Shown: piece after piece, positions 16,058-24,661 of the stretch
Numbering within the stretch: position 1 is the first letter of the stretch
Layout of the letters: every line of letters starts with the position of its first letter
Source: Marinilactibacillus piezotolerans
GTDB taxonomy: Bacteria; Bacillota; Bacilli; Lactobacillales; Carnobacteriaceae_A
Direction of reading: 5' to 3'
Length of the DNA: 64,000 nt
NCBI RefSeq assembly: GCF_900114235.1
Contig: NZ_FOSJ01000001.1
Coordinates: 62,001 to 126,000, forward strand
The notes under the pieces: generated by a model
Told to the model about the DNA's origin: nothing
What the model saw: only the letters and a program-made list of their open reading frames with translations
Database searches by the model: none
Position numbers and translations under genes: made by a program

Positions 16058-17146
16058 ATGAAAATTGGCGCAAGAACATTCAAATCGGGATTATCTATTT
16101 TTTTAGCTTTAAGTATTCCAGCATTTTTTAATATGCCCGATGGACTTCCATTAGCAGGTATTTCGGCAGTAGCTTCCTTGCAACCATCAGTAAAGAAATC
16201 CTTTCAGACTTTAAAGGATAGAGTTATGGCAAATACAATCGGTGGTATTGTTGCAGTAATCACCGTACTTCTTTTTGGAAATTCTTATTTTATGATCAGT
16301 ATTGCTTCTGCTGTATTAATTGCTATTTTACATCAATTCAAACTAAATAATGTGATTGTCTTATCTACTATTACTTTGATCGTTATTATGATGTCAACAG
16401 ACTATCCAATTGTCATCAACGCCTCCCTTAGAGTTCTAGCAACCATATTCGGTGTAGTTTCTTCCTTTGTTATCAATGGAATCTTACTTCCACCAAAATA
16501 TGATGAAAAACTTTTCCATCTGAATAATCAAGTAACTGACGACTTGACTCGCTTTATAAGAGCAAGTTTAAGAAAGAACATTCAGTATCCCATGATGCGT
16601 AAAGATTTAGCAAATCTTGAAAAAAGTATCGCTAAAATGAAGGTTTATCTTGGTCATTTAATCGACGGAGATTTAAGGAAATTTTTCAGATCTTCCGAAT
16701 ATTCATACGCAAGACTGATCGTTGTATACAGACAATTTATTCATACAACTGAAACGGCTTATAATCTTGTCGAAACTCTGCATCAGGCCGAGAATGTGTA
16801 TAATCATTTCCCGCAAGAACTCAGGCATCTTCTGATAGAACGTCTAGAAACATTAATGTCAGCACATGAACAAATTATATTAAAGTGGAATGGCCGAGTC
16901 TTACCCGAAGAAGTCAACTTTATTACTCATAAATCAAGTCTAAGAAAATCATTCATGGATTCCTTTTTTAATGAAGCTAACTTAGAATCTTATCTACAGA
17001 ATGAGTATGGTCAAAGTAATGCAGTGATTCATATAATGTCTTCTGTTCTTGATTATGAAGAAAGTTTACAGCATTTAAATAGATTAGTGAGCAGTTTCAA
17101 AAAAAATCATAACGAAAAAAGCTCTGAAATAAAAGAATTACATTAG
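16058..17146 (+). CDS. FUSC/DUF939 family aromatic acid exporter-like membrane protein
   Basis: A protein of 362 residues with about five hydrophobic segments in the first 145 residues (MKIGARTFKSGLSIFLAL, then ASLQPSVKKSFQTLKDRVMANTIGG, the DUF939 signature) and a long soluble helical C-terminal domain. The family is related to aromatic acid and FusC-type efflux proteins; substrate unknown. I start at the ATG at 16058, preceded by GGCAGTGA. The in-frame region above it from 15989 overlaps the promoter area and lacks a ribosome binding site. Confidence 0.8.
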   Translation: MKIGARTFKSGLSIFLALSIPAFFNMPDGLPLAGISAVASLQPSVKKSFQTLKDRVMANTIGGIVAVITVLLFGNSYFMISIASAVLIAILHQFKLNNVIVLSTITLIVIMMSTDYPIVINASLRVLATIFGVVSSFVINGILLPPKYDEKLFHLNNQVTDDLTRFIRASLRKNIQYPMMRKDLANLEKSIAKMKVYLGHLIDGDLRKFFRSSEYSYARLIVVYRQFIHTTETAYNLVETLHQAENVYNHFPQELRHLLIERLETLMSAHEQIILKWNGRVLPEEVNFITHKSSLRKSFMDSFFNEANLESYLQNEYGQSNAVIHIMSSVLDYEESLQHLNRLVSSFKKNHNEKSSEIKELH

Positions 17147-17160
17147 CTTAAAATTCATAC

Positions 17161-17200
17161 AAAAAAGTGGAAGGAATATAGGATTCCTTCCACTTTTTTT
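17161..17200. terminator. bidirectional terminator between convergent genes
   Basis: A 17-bp perfect stem (17161-17177 with 17183-17199) with a 5-base loop and A/T runs at both ends. It overlaps the stop codon of the minus-strand SGNH-like gene. Confidence 0.9.
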
Positions 17201-18062
17201 ATTCTTCTAATTTAGTCGTTACTCCTCTTTCAATTGCTTGCTGTAAAACATTTAAACCTTCTTCATTTAAATCAAATTCGTCTTCTGTATATAATGCTGT
17301 TAATTCATATCCTTCTTCTTCTGCAATCGTGATAAATTGCTCATGTATTGCTATTACTTGGATACCTAATTCACTAGCTACTTCTTCCATTTCGTTCATG
17401 TAATCTCTATAATCCAATGATCTTGAGTTCAAATTATTGATTTCAGAAATTTCTGGTTCTGGTTCAACTAAAATAATTTCTGAATCAGGAAGGTCATCAG
17501 TTAATGTAGTTAATATATTTGATAAATAATCATTTGTTTCTGAAAGTCCAATATCTCTAGCTTTATCTGCTAGTGCCGGCATACGAAAGAGTATAATGTC
17601 TGGTTTGACAGCCAGTACATTAGACGTGGTTTGTTCAATATAGAGTTCATATGTGTCATATTCAGGATATGTAATGTTTTCAACTGTTAATTCGCCTGTA
17701 TTTTCATTAATATAATTATTCAATGCCGCATACCAGTCTGAGGATGAATCCGCATCTCCATAATAAGTCAATACTGCGGGTTTATGTACCAATGTCTGGT
17801 AATCAATTCTTTCAATTGCTGAAAGTGATTCAATCTGCTCTTCATATATTTCTAATTGTTCTTCTGATGATAATGTATCTGTATCAGATGATACGTTTTT
17901 GTCTGCAATAACTTTTTGAGATGCTAAGTCTCCTCTGCTGTTTCCATTCTGACTCTCTCTTAGCATTTTTTCTTCTTGATCGGAAGCGTACCCTCTTCCA
18001 AAAACAATGACGAGTAAAGACATAGTCATTAAAACGATTGTAATAAAAATATTTTTTTTCAC
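17199..18062 (-). CDS. membrane-anchored extracellular SGNH-like protein
   Basis: A 287-residue protein with an N-terminal signal or anchor segment (about 5-25), an acidic linker rich in S, D, E and Q (about 30-85) and a C-terminal SGNH-like domain beginning at KPAVLTYYGDAD. The layout matches a Staphylococcus/Carnobacterium group of SGNH/GDSL-annotated surface proteins. The canonical catalytic GDSxS block reads YGDADSSSD and the usual DxxH block reads EDEFDLNEEG, so the standard Ser-His dyad is not evident. Whether this is an active esterase is uncertain. GTG start with AAAGGATG spaced 7 bases. Confidence 0.65.
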   Translation of the reverse strand: MKKNIFITIVLMTMSLLVIVFGRGYASDQEEKMLRESQNGNSRGDLASQKVIADKNVSSDTDTLSSEEQLEIYEEQIESLSAIERIDYQTLVHKPAVLTYYGDADSSSDWYAALNNYINENTGELTVENITYPEYDTYELYIEQTTSNVLAVKPDIILFRMPALADKARDIGLSETNDYLSNILTTLTDDLPDSEIILVEPEPEISEINNLNSRSLDYRDYMNEMEEVASELGIQVIAIHEQFITIAEEEGYELTALYTEDEFDLNEEGLNVLQQAIERGVTTKLEE

Positions 18063-18125
18063 ATGTTAACATCCTTTCAAACAGATTCTAAAAAAATCAT
18101 ATCACAGCTGGGTATATTTTAATAG

Positions 18126-18171
18126 TAAAAAAAGCAGTAAAAGATTCTATACAAAGACTTTTACTGCTTTT
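18126..18171 (-). terminator. terminator after the DUF402 gene
   Basis: A 14-bp stem (18130-18143 with 18158-18171), followed on the minus strand by a T-run (TTTTTTTACT). Confidence 0.8.
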
Positions 18172-18193
18172 ACATTCTACTTCATCACAACTA

Positions 18194-18730
18194 TTATTTT
18201 TTTCCAGTAAGTTGTTTGTATCGATCATACCACATATCAACATATCCCTCTGAAAAAGGACCTTTTTCTTCTCGGATCCAATCTACTAATATTTTAATAT
18301 GTTCTTTCAGGATAAGATCTACTTCCTCTGGATAATCCCATTTTTTACCATGCTCTTCATATTCATCGACATCTAGAAGTCTTTTTTCTCCATCAGGAAA
18401 AACTTTGACATCCAGATCATAATCAATATACTTTGCACCTTCTTCATCAATCAAAAATGGTGAAGCCATATTACAATAATACGAAGTTCCTTTTTGACGA
18501 ATCATGGTCACGATATTAAACCAGTAGTGTTTATGAAAATAAACTAGTGCCGGTTCTCTTGTTCTCCATCTTCTACCATCAGATTCAATGACTAGAGTAT
18601 GATCGTTACAACCAATCAGTGAATGATCAGTAGTTTTTAAGACCATCGTATCTCGCCAAGTTCGATGCAAACTTCCATCATGCTTATAGCTTTTAATTGT
18701 GATGAAATCTCCTTCTTTTGGAAACTGCAT
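18194..18730 (-). CDS. DUF402 nucleoside tri-/diphosphatase family protein
   Basis: A 178-residue DUF402 protein. Conserved features include [11 protein letters not shown] near the N-terminus, [22 protein letters not shown] and the acidic metal-binding segment [14 protein letters not shown] followed by [10 protein letters not shown]. The Staphylococcus homologue (Ntdp, SA1684) hydrolyses nucleoside tri- and diphosphates with a divalent metal; the Bacillus homologue is YgaC. Function here is by homology. No strong ribosome binding site precedes the ATG. It lies downstream of mutY with a 186-base gap containing a weak hairpin (18755-18785). Confidence 0.85.
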   Translation of the reverse strand: MQFPKEGDFITIKSYKHDGSLHRTWRDTMVLKTTDHSLIGCNDHTLVIESDGRRWRTREPALVYFHKHYWFNIVTMIRQKGTSYYCNMASPFLIDEEGAKYIDYDLDVKVFPDGEKRLLDVDEYEEHGKKWDYPEEVDLILKEHIKILVDWIREEKGPFSEGYVDMWYDRYKQLTGKK

Positions 18731-18916
18731 CTACTGTACCAACTTTCTTAAAATAAGTGAGTTGAAATAATAAATCATCTCACTTTTCATTCATCTCATC
18801 ATGTATTATATCATAATACCGATATTATCCGTAGGAAAATGTTAGTTCCCTTTTTGTTCAAGAATAATGAATGATTGTAAAATTGGTTAAATCATCAGTA
18901 AAACAGTTGCTAGATT

Positions 18917-20107
18917 TTAGAGTAAAGTGATTTCCTGACTAGATTTCCAGATTTTTTGTTGTAGTACCGGAAAAACGTACTCATCAAATTTAGTTTCATT
19001 CACCCATTCGCAGTTAGACGGAATGGCTTCAATTGAATTTCTGGCGTTTGCTCTATAAGCATAAATATTCCAGTGTAAATGAGTAAATACATGAGAAATC
19101 CTTCCGCTGGACTGTTTGTCTAAATTAATATTTAAACCATACTTCTGTTTCACATATTTGATAAGTAAATCTTGTTTTACATCATTCAGCTCGTAAAGAT
19201 CAGAATCTTCGAATGATTTCCATCCAGAATCTTGACTGCTCACTTGTTCTTCAATTAAAGGAAAAGTCCACATATTAGCTAATAGCCTATCTTCATGCCG
19301 CTTTTCAAGTAAATATTCACCTTTGTCATTTTGAATGAGTATAGCAAAATAATTAACGATTTTTTTCTTTTTCTTTTTGCTTTTTATCGGATAATTTAAA
19401 TAAGTCTCATTTATATAGGAAGCGTTGAATTCTTTCACTGGACTTATAGAAGGATCATAATTTTTCGGTGTACAAATCGTGGCACCCAAATCCATTAGTG
19501 CCTGATTGAAATCTCCAGGACGATTTTGATCAATGATATGATACATGACAGCTTCAAAAACTTTTCTACTGGCAGGTTTTGCAATATCGACATCTATTTC
19601 AAACAAACGGCTTAAAACCCGCATTAAATTTCCATCCACTGCTGGCTCGGCCTGTTGGAAAGCTATACTAGATACCGCCCCTGCAGTATAAGGACCAATA
19701 CCTTTTAACTTCTTGATCTCTTCGTAACTATTCGGAAATATTCCATTGTAATGAGTAACAACTTGAATAGCTGCTTCTTTCATATTTCTCACTCTGGAGT
19801 AATAACCAAGCCCTTCCCAAACTTTGAGTAAAATGTCATCATCTGCTTCAGCTAAATGATTTATATCGGGAAAAGTCTCTAAAAAATTTATATAATAAGC
19901 AATGACGGTATCTACTCTCGTCTGTTGCAGCATAATTTCCGATATCCAAATTTTATATGGATCTGATGTTCTCCGCCATGGTAAATCTCTTTTTTCCTGA
20001 TCATACCATTTTAGTAAAGTAGTTTGAAATAAAGCAATTTTATCCTCTGACCACATATCTATATCGTATTTATCTTTCAGTTCTTTTCTTGATAGCTTTT
20101 TATTCAT
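18917..20107 (-). CDS. mutY: A/G-specific adenine glycosylase MutY lacking the iron-sulfur cysteines
   Basis: MutY removes adenine mispaired with 8-oxoguanine. The helix-hairpin-helix domain is intact: E57 in WISEIMLQQTRVDTV, LKGIGPYTAG at about 134-143 and catalytic D158 in AVDGN. The usual 4Fe-4S loop C-X6-C-X2-C-X5-C is absent: only C212 remains, and the other positions are P219, S222 and N228. Such cluster-less MutY proteins are known from Lactobacillales. A C-terminal NUDIX-like 8-oxoG recognition domain begins near residue 248. The ATG overlaps the end of recX by 8 bases, indicating translational coupling. Confidence 0.93.
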   Translation of the reverse strand: MNKKLSRKELKDKYDIDMWSEDKIALFQTTLLKWYDQEKRDLPWRRTSDPYKIWISEIMLQQTRVDTVIAYYINFLETFPDINHLAEADDDILLKVWEGLGYYSRVRNMKEAAIQVVTHYNGIFPNSYEEIKKLKGIGPYTAGAVSSIAFQQAEPAVDGNLMRVLSRLFEIDVDIAKPASRKVFEAVMYHIIDQNRPGDFNQALMDLGATICTPKNYDPSISPVKEFNASYINETYLNYPIKSKKKKKKIVNYFAILIQNDKGEYLLEKRHEDRLLANMWTFPLIEEQVSSQDSGWKSFEDSDLYELNDVKQDLLIKYVKQKYGLNINLDKQSSGRISHVFTHLHWNIYAYRANARNSIEAIPSNCEWVNETKFDEYVFPVLQQKIWKSSQEITLL

Positions 20108-21056
20108 CAGTCTCTTCTTCCTTCATTTCTATAAATCTTTTAATCAACTCTGAAGGATATCCTTTTTGATACAAACTTGATTTTGTTTTTTGAACCAAGT
20201 TATATCCACTAAATTTAGAAGAATATCTTCTCCAGGCTTGTTCACCTTGCTTAACTAGTGCTTCATATTCCTCATCTTCTGATTTTTCTGTATCCAATTC
20301 ATTTATAACCTCTTGAATAATATCCATACTGTAGCCTTTTTGCATAAGAAACTGTTTTGTTTTCTGGACAGCTTCACGTTGTGATTTAAGTCTAGATTTT
20401 TTCCAAGACTTCTCTGCCAATGACATTGCATTTGCAAATTGATCATCAAAAGAATACTCATACATGGCTACTTCTATCTGGTCCTTGTTGATGCCTCGTT
20501 TGCCGAGTTCATGTTTAATATTCGATGGTCCTTTACTATTCAAATTAGCAGAGGTTCTTACATAACTTTTTGCATATTCCAAATCATCTATTAACTTTTG
20601 ACCTATTAAGCGCTCTACTACTTCGTCAGCTTGTTCTTCAAATTCTTTATCTTTAAGGTCATCTCGCACTTCTTTTTCGGATCTCAAACCGTAGCTCAGA
20701 TAATTAAGGGCTCTCTGATAAGCTTTTCTGTAGACATCTTCTACTTGAAGCTGTTCTTGGAATTCAGGAGACAATACTTTCCCTTTATGCAGCATATGGG
20801 TAATAATCAATTCTTCATCTACTGGAAAGGCATATTTGTCATTAATAAAAATATTATAACGACCTTTTCTTTTCTGAGCTTGAATACTTGTTATTGTATT
20901 TTGTTTATCTACTTCAGTATCATTTTCCCCAGTGTCAATCTTAGCAACTCTCTTTAACTGCTCATTTAAGTTCTCTTTAGTTAAATTTGCTGGTTGATTA
21001 GGTTCTAATCGAATCAACTGCTCATCTTGTTCTTTATTTTTATTCGAATCTTTCAT
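20100..21056 (-). CDS. recX: RecA regulator RecX with an N-terminal extension
   Basis: RecX modulates RecA filaments. The core begins at ITSIQAQKRKGRYNIFIND (near residue 56) and contains three three-helix repeats (for example LNYLSYGLRSEKEVRDDLKDK and VQKTKQFLMQKGYSMDIIQEVI), ending in GYPSELIKRFIE. About 55 hydrophilic residues precede the core, longer than the usual 265-270 residue protein of Firmicutes. A GTG at 21065 is in frame, but GGAAGG is spaced properly only for ATG 21056, which I choose (318 residues). It overlaps mutY by 8 bases, making a DNA repair pair. Confidence 0.9.
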   Translation of the reverse strand: MKDSNKNKEQDEQLIRLEPNQPANLTKENLNEQLKRVAKIDTGENDTEVDKQNTITSIQAQKRKGRYNIFINDKYAFPVDEELIITHMLHKGKVLSPEFQEQLQVEDVYRKAYQRALNYLSYGLRSEKEVRDDLKDKEFEEQADEVVERLIGQKLIDDLEYAKSYVRTSANLNSKGPSNIKHELGKRGINKDQIEVAMYEYSFDDQFANAMSLAEKSWKKSRLKSQREAVQKTKQFLMQKGYSMDIIQEVINELDTEKSEDEEYEALVKQGEQAWRRYSSKFSGYNLVQKTKSSLYQKGYPSELIKRFIEMKEEETDE

Positions 21057-21155
21057 GAACTTCACCTTCCAAGTTTTGACTAAACTTATTATAACATAAG
21101 GGAATATACTTTCGCATAAACAATATTATATCCTAATTTTTAATTAAGGAATAAC

Positions 21156-21185
21156 AAAAAGAGTTTACCCAAAATGGGTAAACTC
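21156..21185 (-). terminator. terminator of the stress-type cluster
   Basis: An 11-bp perfect stem (21161-21171 with 21175-21185) with an AAA loop on plus, followed on the minus strand by TTTTTGTTATT. It ends the transcript of the 21213 gene and probably of the three-gene cluster. Confidence 0.88.
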
Positions 21186-21212
21186 CTCTGTAAATCACAT
21201 TACTAAAACGAT

Positions 21213-21446
21213 TTACAAATCCTTTTCTACTTCGTTACCTACTGAATCACCTTTAGCTTTTTCATAGACTTTTCTATCGTCTTTATCCAGTCCATCTTTA
21301 GCTGGTCGATTTTTAATATACCCCAGGGGCGCTGAGGTATCTGGACTTGTCACTTGATCTCTGGCCGGATCACGTCTATCAGGACTTACGTCTGGTTGAC
21401 CAGTACGTTTCAAATCATTATTTGAAGTTTTGTCTTGCTTGCTCAT
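21213..21446 (-). CDS. small hydrophilic protein of unknown function
   Basis: I do not recognise a family. The 77 residues are almost all polar and rich in D, K, P, R and S (for example QPDVSPDRRDPARDQ and AKDGLDKDDRKVYEKAK), with no Cys or Trp, suggesting an intrinsically disordered protein. A good AGGAGGG precedes the ATG, and a strong terminator follows. It is the last gene behind an SDR oxidoreductase and a YflT-domain protein, which suggests a role in general stress, by context only. Confidence 0.6.
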   Translation of the reverse strand: MSKQDKTSNNDLKRTGQPDVSPDRRDPARDQVTSPDTSAPLGYIKNRPAKDGLDKDDRKVYEKAKGDSVGNEVEKDL

Positions 21447-21492
21447 TAAATTCCCTCCTATACAAATTCTCTAGCATTACATTGTCTTAGGT

Positions 21493-22365
21493 TTAGCTAT
21501 TAACGATAACCCCGCCATTGACATGGATAGTTTGACCAGTTACATAACTAGCATCATCACTTGCAAGAAATACGTAAGCAGGCGCTAGCTCATAAGCTTC
21601 ACCGGGTCTTCCTAATGCTCCATCCTTACCCCATGTAGCAAGCTCATCTTTTGGAAAGGTAGCTGGTATCATAGGCGTCCAAATTGGTCCAGGAGCTACT
21701 GTATTAGCTCTGATCTTTTTGTTGACAAACTCAGTATTCTGAGATAATGAGCGGGTAAATGAAACAATAGCGCCATTTGTACCAGAATAATCCATGAGAT
21801 TCGGGTTCCCTTTATATGCTGTAACTGACGAAGTATTAATTATACTTCCGTTTTCATTCATATGAGGATATGCAGCTTTTACAAAATAAAACATACTAAA
21901 TATATTTGTACGGTACGTTCTGTCGATTTGTTCTGCACTGATTTTAGTAATAGATTTCTGGAAATGTTGTTCACCGGCATGATTAACAAGAACATCTATG
22001 CTGCCCCATTTAGAAACAACCTCTTCAATAACCGTATGAGAAAAGTCTTCATCACCAACATCGCCCTTGAAAACCAGTACATGAGCACTTAATTCCTGCA
22101 AGCGATTTTCAGTACGTTCAGCATCATCATCTGAAGAGTAGTATGTGAATGCTACTTTTGCACCTTCTTTAGCAAACAATATTGCTGTTGCTGCACCAAT
22201 ACCAGAATCCCCACCCGTAATAATTGCTGTCTTACCAACTAACTTTCCGGCTGGTTTATAATCTTTATTTTCAATGATCGGTTCTCGATTCAAGTTATCA
22301 GAATCATCATTTATCAAGTAATTTTTTTTGGGTTGTTGAGTTTTGATTTTTTCTTGTTCAGTCAT
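21493..22365 (-). CDS. short-chain dehydrogenase, general stress protein 39 type, with YxxxN active site
   Basis: A 290-residue SDR of the YhdF/YhxD group with the usual 40-residue N-terminal extension. The cofactor motif TGGDSGIG (50-57), NHAG (128-131), the catalytic Ser in INTSS (179-180) and Tyr193 are present, but the YxxxK motif reads YSGTN: the catalytic lysine is Asn197, codon AAT at 21775-21777. A single-base change from AAA or AAG would explain this. It is probably NAD(P)-dependent if still active; substrate unknown. The gene lies 39 bases downstream of the YflT-domain gene. Confidence 0.85.
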   Translation of the reverse strand: MTEQEKIKTQQPKKNYLINDDSDNLNREPIIENKDYKPAGKLVGKTAIITGGDSGIGAATAILFAKEGAKVAFTYYSSDDDAERTENRLQELSAHVLVFKGDVGDEDFSHTVIEEVVSKWGSIDVLVNHAGEQHFQKSITKISAEQIDRTYRTNIFSMFYFVKAAYPHMNENGSIINTSSVTAYKGNPNLMDYSGTNGAIVSFTRSLSQNTEFVNKKIRANTVAPGPIWTPMIPATFPKDELATWGKDGALGRPGEAYELAPAYVFLASDDASYVTGQTIHVNGGVIVNS

Positions 22366-22404
22366 ACTGTTCCCCTTTCGATACTCATTACATAGTAAAT
22401 CTTA

Positions 22405-23319
22405 CTATTTTTTATCACTTTCTTCAGTAGGTACTTCTTTCATGCCTGCTTCATTAGTACCTTGAGTATACTTAGCATCGCTTTCAGGTGTATCACTTTT
22501 TTCTGAAGGATCTTTTTCACTTTTCGGATCAGTGTTCAATGGATTCTTTGTCTCTGGTTTCACTACCCCTTTGGCAATATTATCTGGATATTCATGGTTA
22601 GCATCTTCTGCTTGGACAGTTTCTTCTTCACCCGTTAAATCTGGTGTTATTTCTAGTGACTGTCCGCTGTCTTCTGTAGTATCATCTTCATCCAATTTAT
22701 TTTCAGATCTAGTTGTATCTACCTGATCCTCTTCTCTGGTATCTTGTGCTTGAGAAGGATCAATAGAATCTGTCATATTTTTGTTATCTGTTTCAGAAGT
22801 TTCTACATCAGAAGGTTTAGCCTCATTATTATTGTTTTTGATTGCTGACACTTCTTCTGAATTTACTTCATCAATTGGGTTGTTATTTTTATCTACCATA
22901 TTATTCTCAGTCTCCTTATTATTAGTTACATTTTTATTTAAATTTGATAGTTTTGAATGTTTGGGAGCATCTGTATCAGCTAATAATACAATCTCTCCTT
23001 CTGTTAGAGCCTTTAAATGATGTTCAGCTATATTATGCGGTACTCCATGTATTTCTAAAGCATTTTGAGCTTCTTTGGAATCATAAGTGCCAAAGGACAA
23101 TGTTTCTTTTATTTTTTCCCAGAAAGACCCATTCTCCTCAGAATCAACGATATCAACTTCAACTGATTCTAAGTTATTTTTTTTAAATAAATCACTGTTT
23201 TTTTCATCGGTTATAACCAGCAATTCCTCAGCTGAATATCCCTCTTCGTTGATTAAACGCTTGATTTCATCTCTAACTTCATTGGCTGTCTGAAATGTTC
23301 CTTCAAATCTTCTTTCCAT
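22405..23319 (-). CDS. YflT-domain stress protein with a long acidic disordered tail
   Basis: The N-terminal 110 residues form a YflT/general stress protein 17M domain: RRFEGTFQTANEVRDEIKRL, GYSAEELLVITDEKNSD, FGTYDSKEAQNALEIHGV and GEIVLLADT. The remaining two thirds are low-complexity sequence rich in N, E, D, S, T and K without hydrophobic segments. The start is uncertain: ATG at 23331 and 23328 lie too near the AAGGAG, and ATG 23319 fits the family start (MERRF) but is 12 bases away. It is the first gene of the stress-type cluster, and its 3' neighbour encodes an SDR also typical of general stress regulons. Confidence 0.75.
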   Translation of the reverse strand: MERRFEGTFQTANEVRDEIKRLINEEGYSAEELLVITDEKNSDLFKKNNLESVEVDIVDSEENGSFWEKIKETLSFGTYDSKEAQNALEIHGVPHNIAEHHLKALTEGEIVLLADTDAPKHSKLSNLNKNVTNNKETENNMVDKNNNPIDEVNSEEVSAIKNNNNEAKPSDVETSETDNKNMTDSIDPSQAQDTREEDQVDTTRSENKLDEDDTTEDSGQSLEITPDLTGEEETVQAEDANHEYPDNIAKGVVKPETKNPLNTDPKSEKDPSEKSDTPESDAKYTQGTNEAGMKEVPTEESDKK

Positions 23320-23331
23320 AAAATCCATCAT

Positions 23332-23813
23332 CTCCTTGACTGTTACTTTTAAATATTTAAAACTTAAGATTCATTTGTTTATATTCGAATGTTACCATCC
23401 TATTAATATGAAGTAAAAAGATAAGCCTCCATGATAAGAAGGGATTTATATTCACTATTAATTTTGCTAATAGTGTTTTATAAAAAATGGCAAATATATG
23501 ACAAAATATGCGTTTTATCAAAATATATTCTTTATGATAATAATTAATAAATATACAAATATATTTATTAGTTTTAATAAAAAACGCTTATTATTAATAT
23601 ATTTTTGCGTAATTACCGGTTTAAAGATTAATATTATATTAATTTAAACATAAGTTTCACATCCTAATTTATAATAAAATGTTTCTATTTTTTTTATTAA
23701 AAATGTACTTTTATTTTGAAAAATCACTTTATTTATTACGAATTTGTGGTATATTTAAAAAAGATAGATAGGAGTAAAAAATTAGCTTTTCTAATAATGA
23801 AGGGTCGTGTAGC
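23332..23813. other. long AT-rich intergenic region between divergent genes
   Basis: No gene seen. It separates the minus-strand YflT gene from the plus-strand AraC-type gene. A hairpin with 8-bp arms (23453-23460 with 23468-23475) followed by TTTTATAA looks like a plus-strand terminator without an upstream gene. Short AT-only inverted repeats occur near 23548-23572. A -10-like TATATT at 23750-23755 may belong to the AraC-type gene. Confidence 0.5.
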
Positions 23814-24581
23814 ATGAAACAGGTAGAAGTTAAAGAACAATACAAACGCGAACGCGTTGAGAAATTGAAAAAGTTAAACAGCGATGCATTTAGCTATCGT
23901 TACTTGATTGAGGACCAAGTAACAGATGCGATAACTGAAGGAAATCGTTCAATGCTTGAGGATACCCTCAAAATCATCAATTTAGATGAAATGTTGGAGT
24001 ATCTTGGTGAAGAAGGAAAAGAATTTCAGCTTAGAAATTTCAAAAACCAGCTCATTATCGTCAATACGTATTGTAGAATAGCTGCTAAAAATGGTGGAGT
24101 TTTACCTTTATATCTTCACCTCATTTCAGAACGTTTCTCAATATTGATTGAAGATGCTGAAAGTATTCAGTACTTGAGAGAAAATGTTTATTACGAAATC
24201 TATAGAGAATATTGCCAAGCGGTCATTGATTTTTCAACACTAACTTATTCTAGTGCGATGACTGAAGTTGTAAGCTATATTACTGAAAACTTGACTAGTG
24301 AACTAACATTGACAAACATCGCATCGATTTTTGGTATGCATCCAGTCCATTTAGCGCGTAAATTCAAGCAGGAAACAGGTACTACCTTTATTGGATATGT
24401 AAATCAGCAAAGGATTTATTTGGCTAAATACTATTTCCATCTTGGGAATTATCAATTAAGTGAAGTAGCAAATCTTTCAGGATTTAACAGTCACTCTTAT
24501 TTCACTAAAGTATTTAAAAAAATTACTGGACAAACACCTACTAAGTATATCAAACAGTTACCAATTAACGAAAAAGCATAA
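23814..24581 (+). CDS. AraC/XylS family transcriptional regulator
   Basis: A 255-residue protein with a C-terminal double helix-turn-helix AraC domain (about 155-250): LTLTNIASIFGMHPVHLARKF, then QLSEVANLSGFNSHSYFTKVFKKITGQTPTKYI, the family signature. The N-terminal 150 residues are helical and not the sugar-binding cupin of AraC; the effector is unknown. AAGGGTCG precedes the ATG. It is a single-gene unit with its own terminator, opposite the stress-type cluster, which it might regulate (inference from position). Confidence 0.85.
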   Translation: MKQVEVKEQYKRERVEKLKKLNSDAFSYRYLIEDQVTDAITEGNRSMLEDTLKIINLDEMLEYLGEEGKEFQLRNFKNQLIIVNTYCRIAAKNGGVLPLYLHLISERFSILIEDAESIQYLRENVYYEIYREYCQAVIDFSTLTYSSAMTEVVSYITENLTSELTLTNIASIFGMHPVHLARKFKQETGTTFIGYVNQQRIYLAKYYFHLGNYQLSEVANLSGFNSHSYFTKVFKKITGQTPTKYIKQLPINEKA

Positions 24582-24617
24582 TAGCAATTGATGCGAATAA
24601 CCCAATATTATCTATTT

Positions 24618-24651
24618 AGACCGATCTTTACAATAAATCGGTCTTTTTTTA
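24618..24651 (+). terminator. terminator of the AraC-type gene
   Basis: An 8-bp stem AGACCGAT/ATCGGTCT (24618-24625 with 24637-24644) followed by TTTTTTTA. Confidence 0.88.
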
Positions 24652-24661
24652 TCTTGAATTG

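Noticed and set aside
17199-18062. Loss of the catalytic dyad in the SGNH-like protein as a mutation
   Set aside because: The surface-protein group it resembles seems to lack the canonical GDS block generally, so this is probably a family trait.
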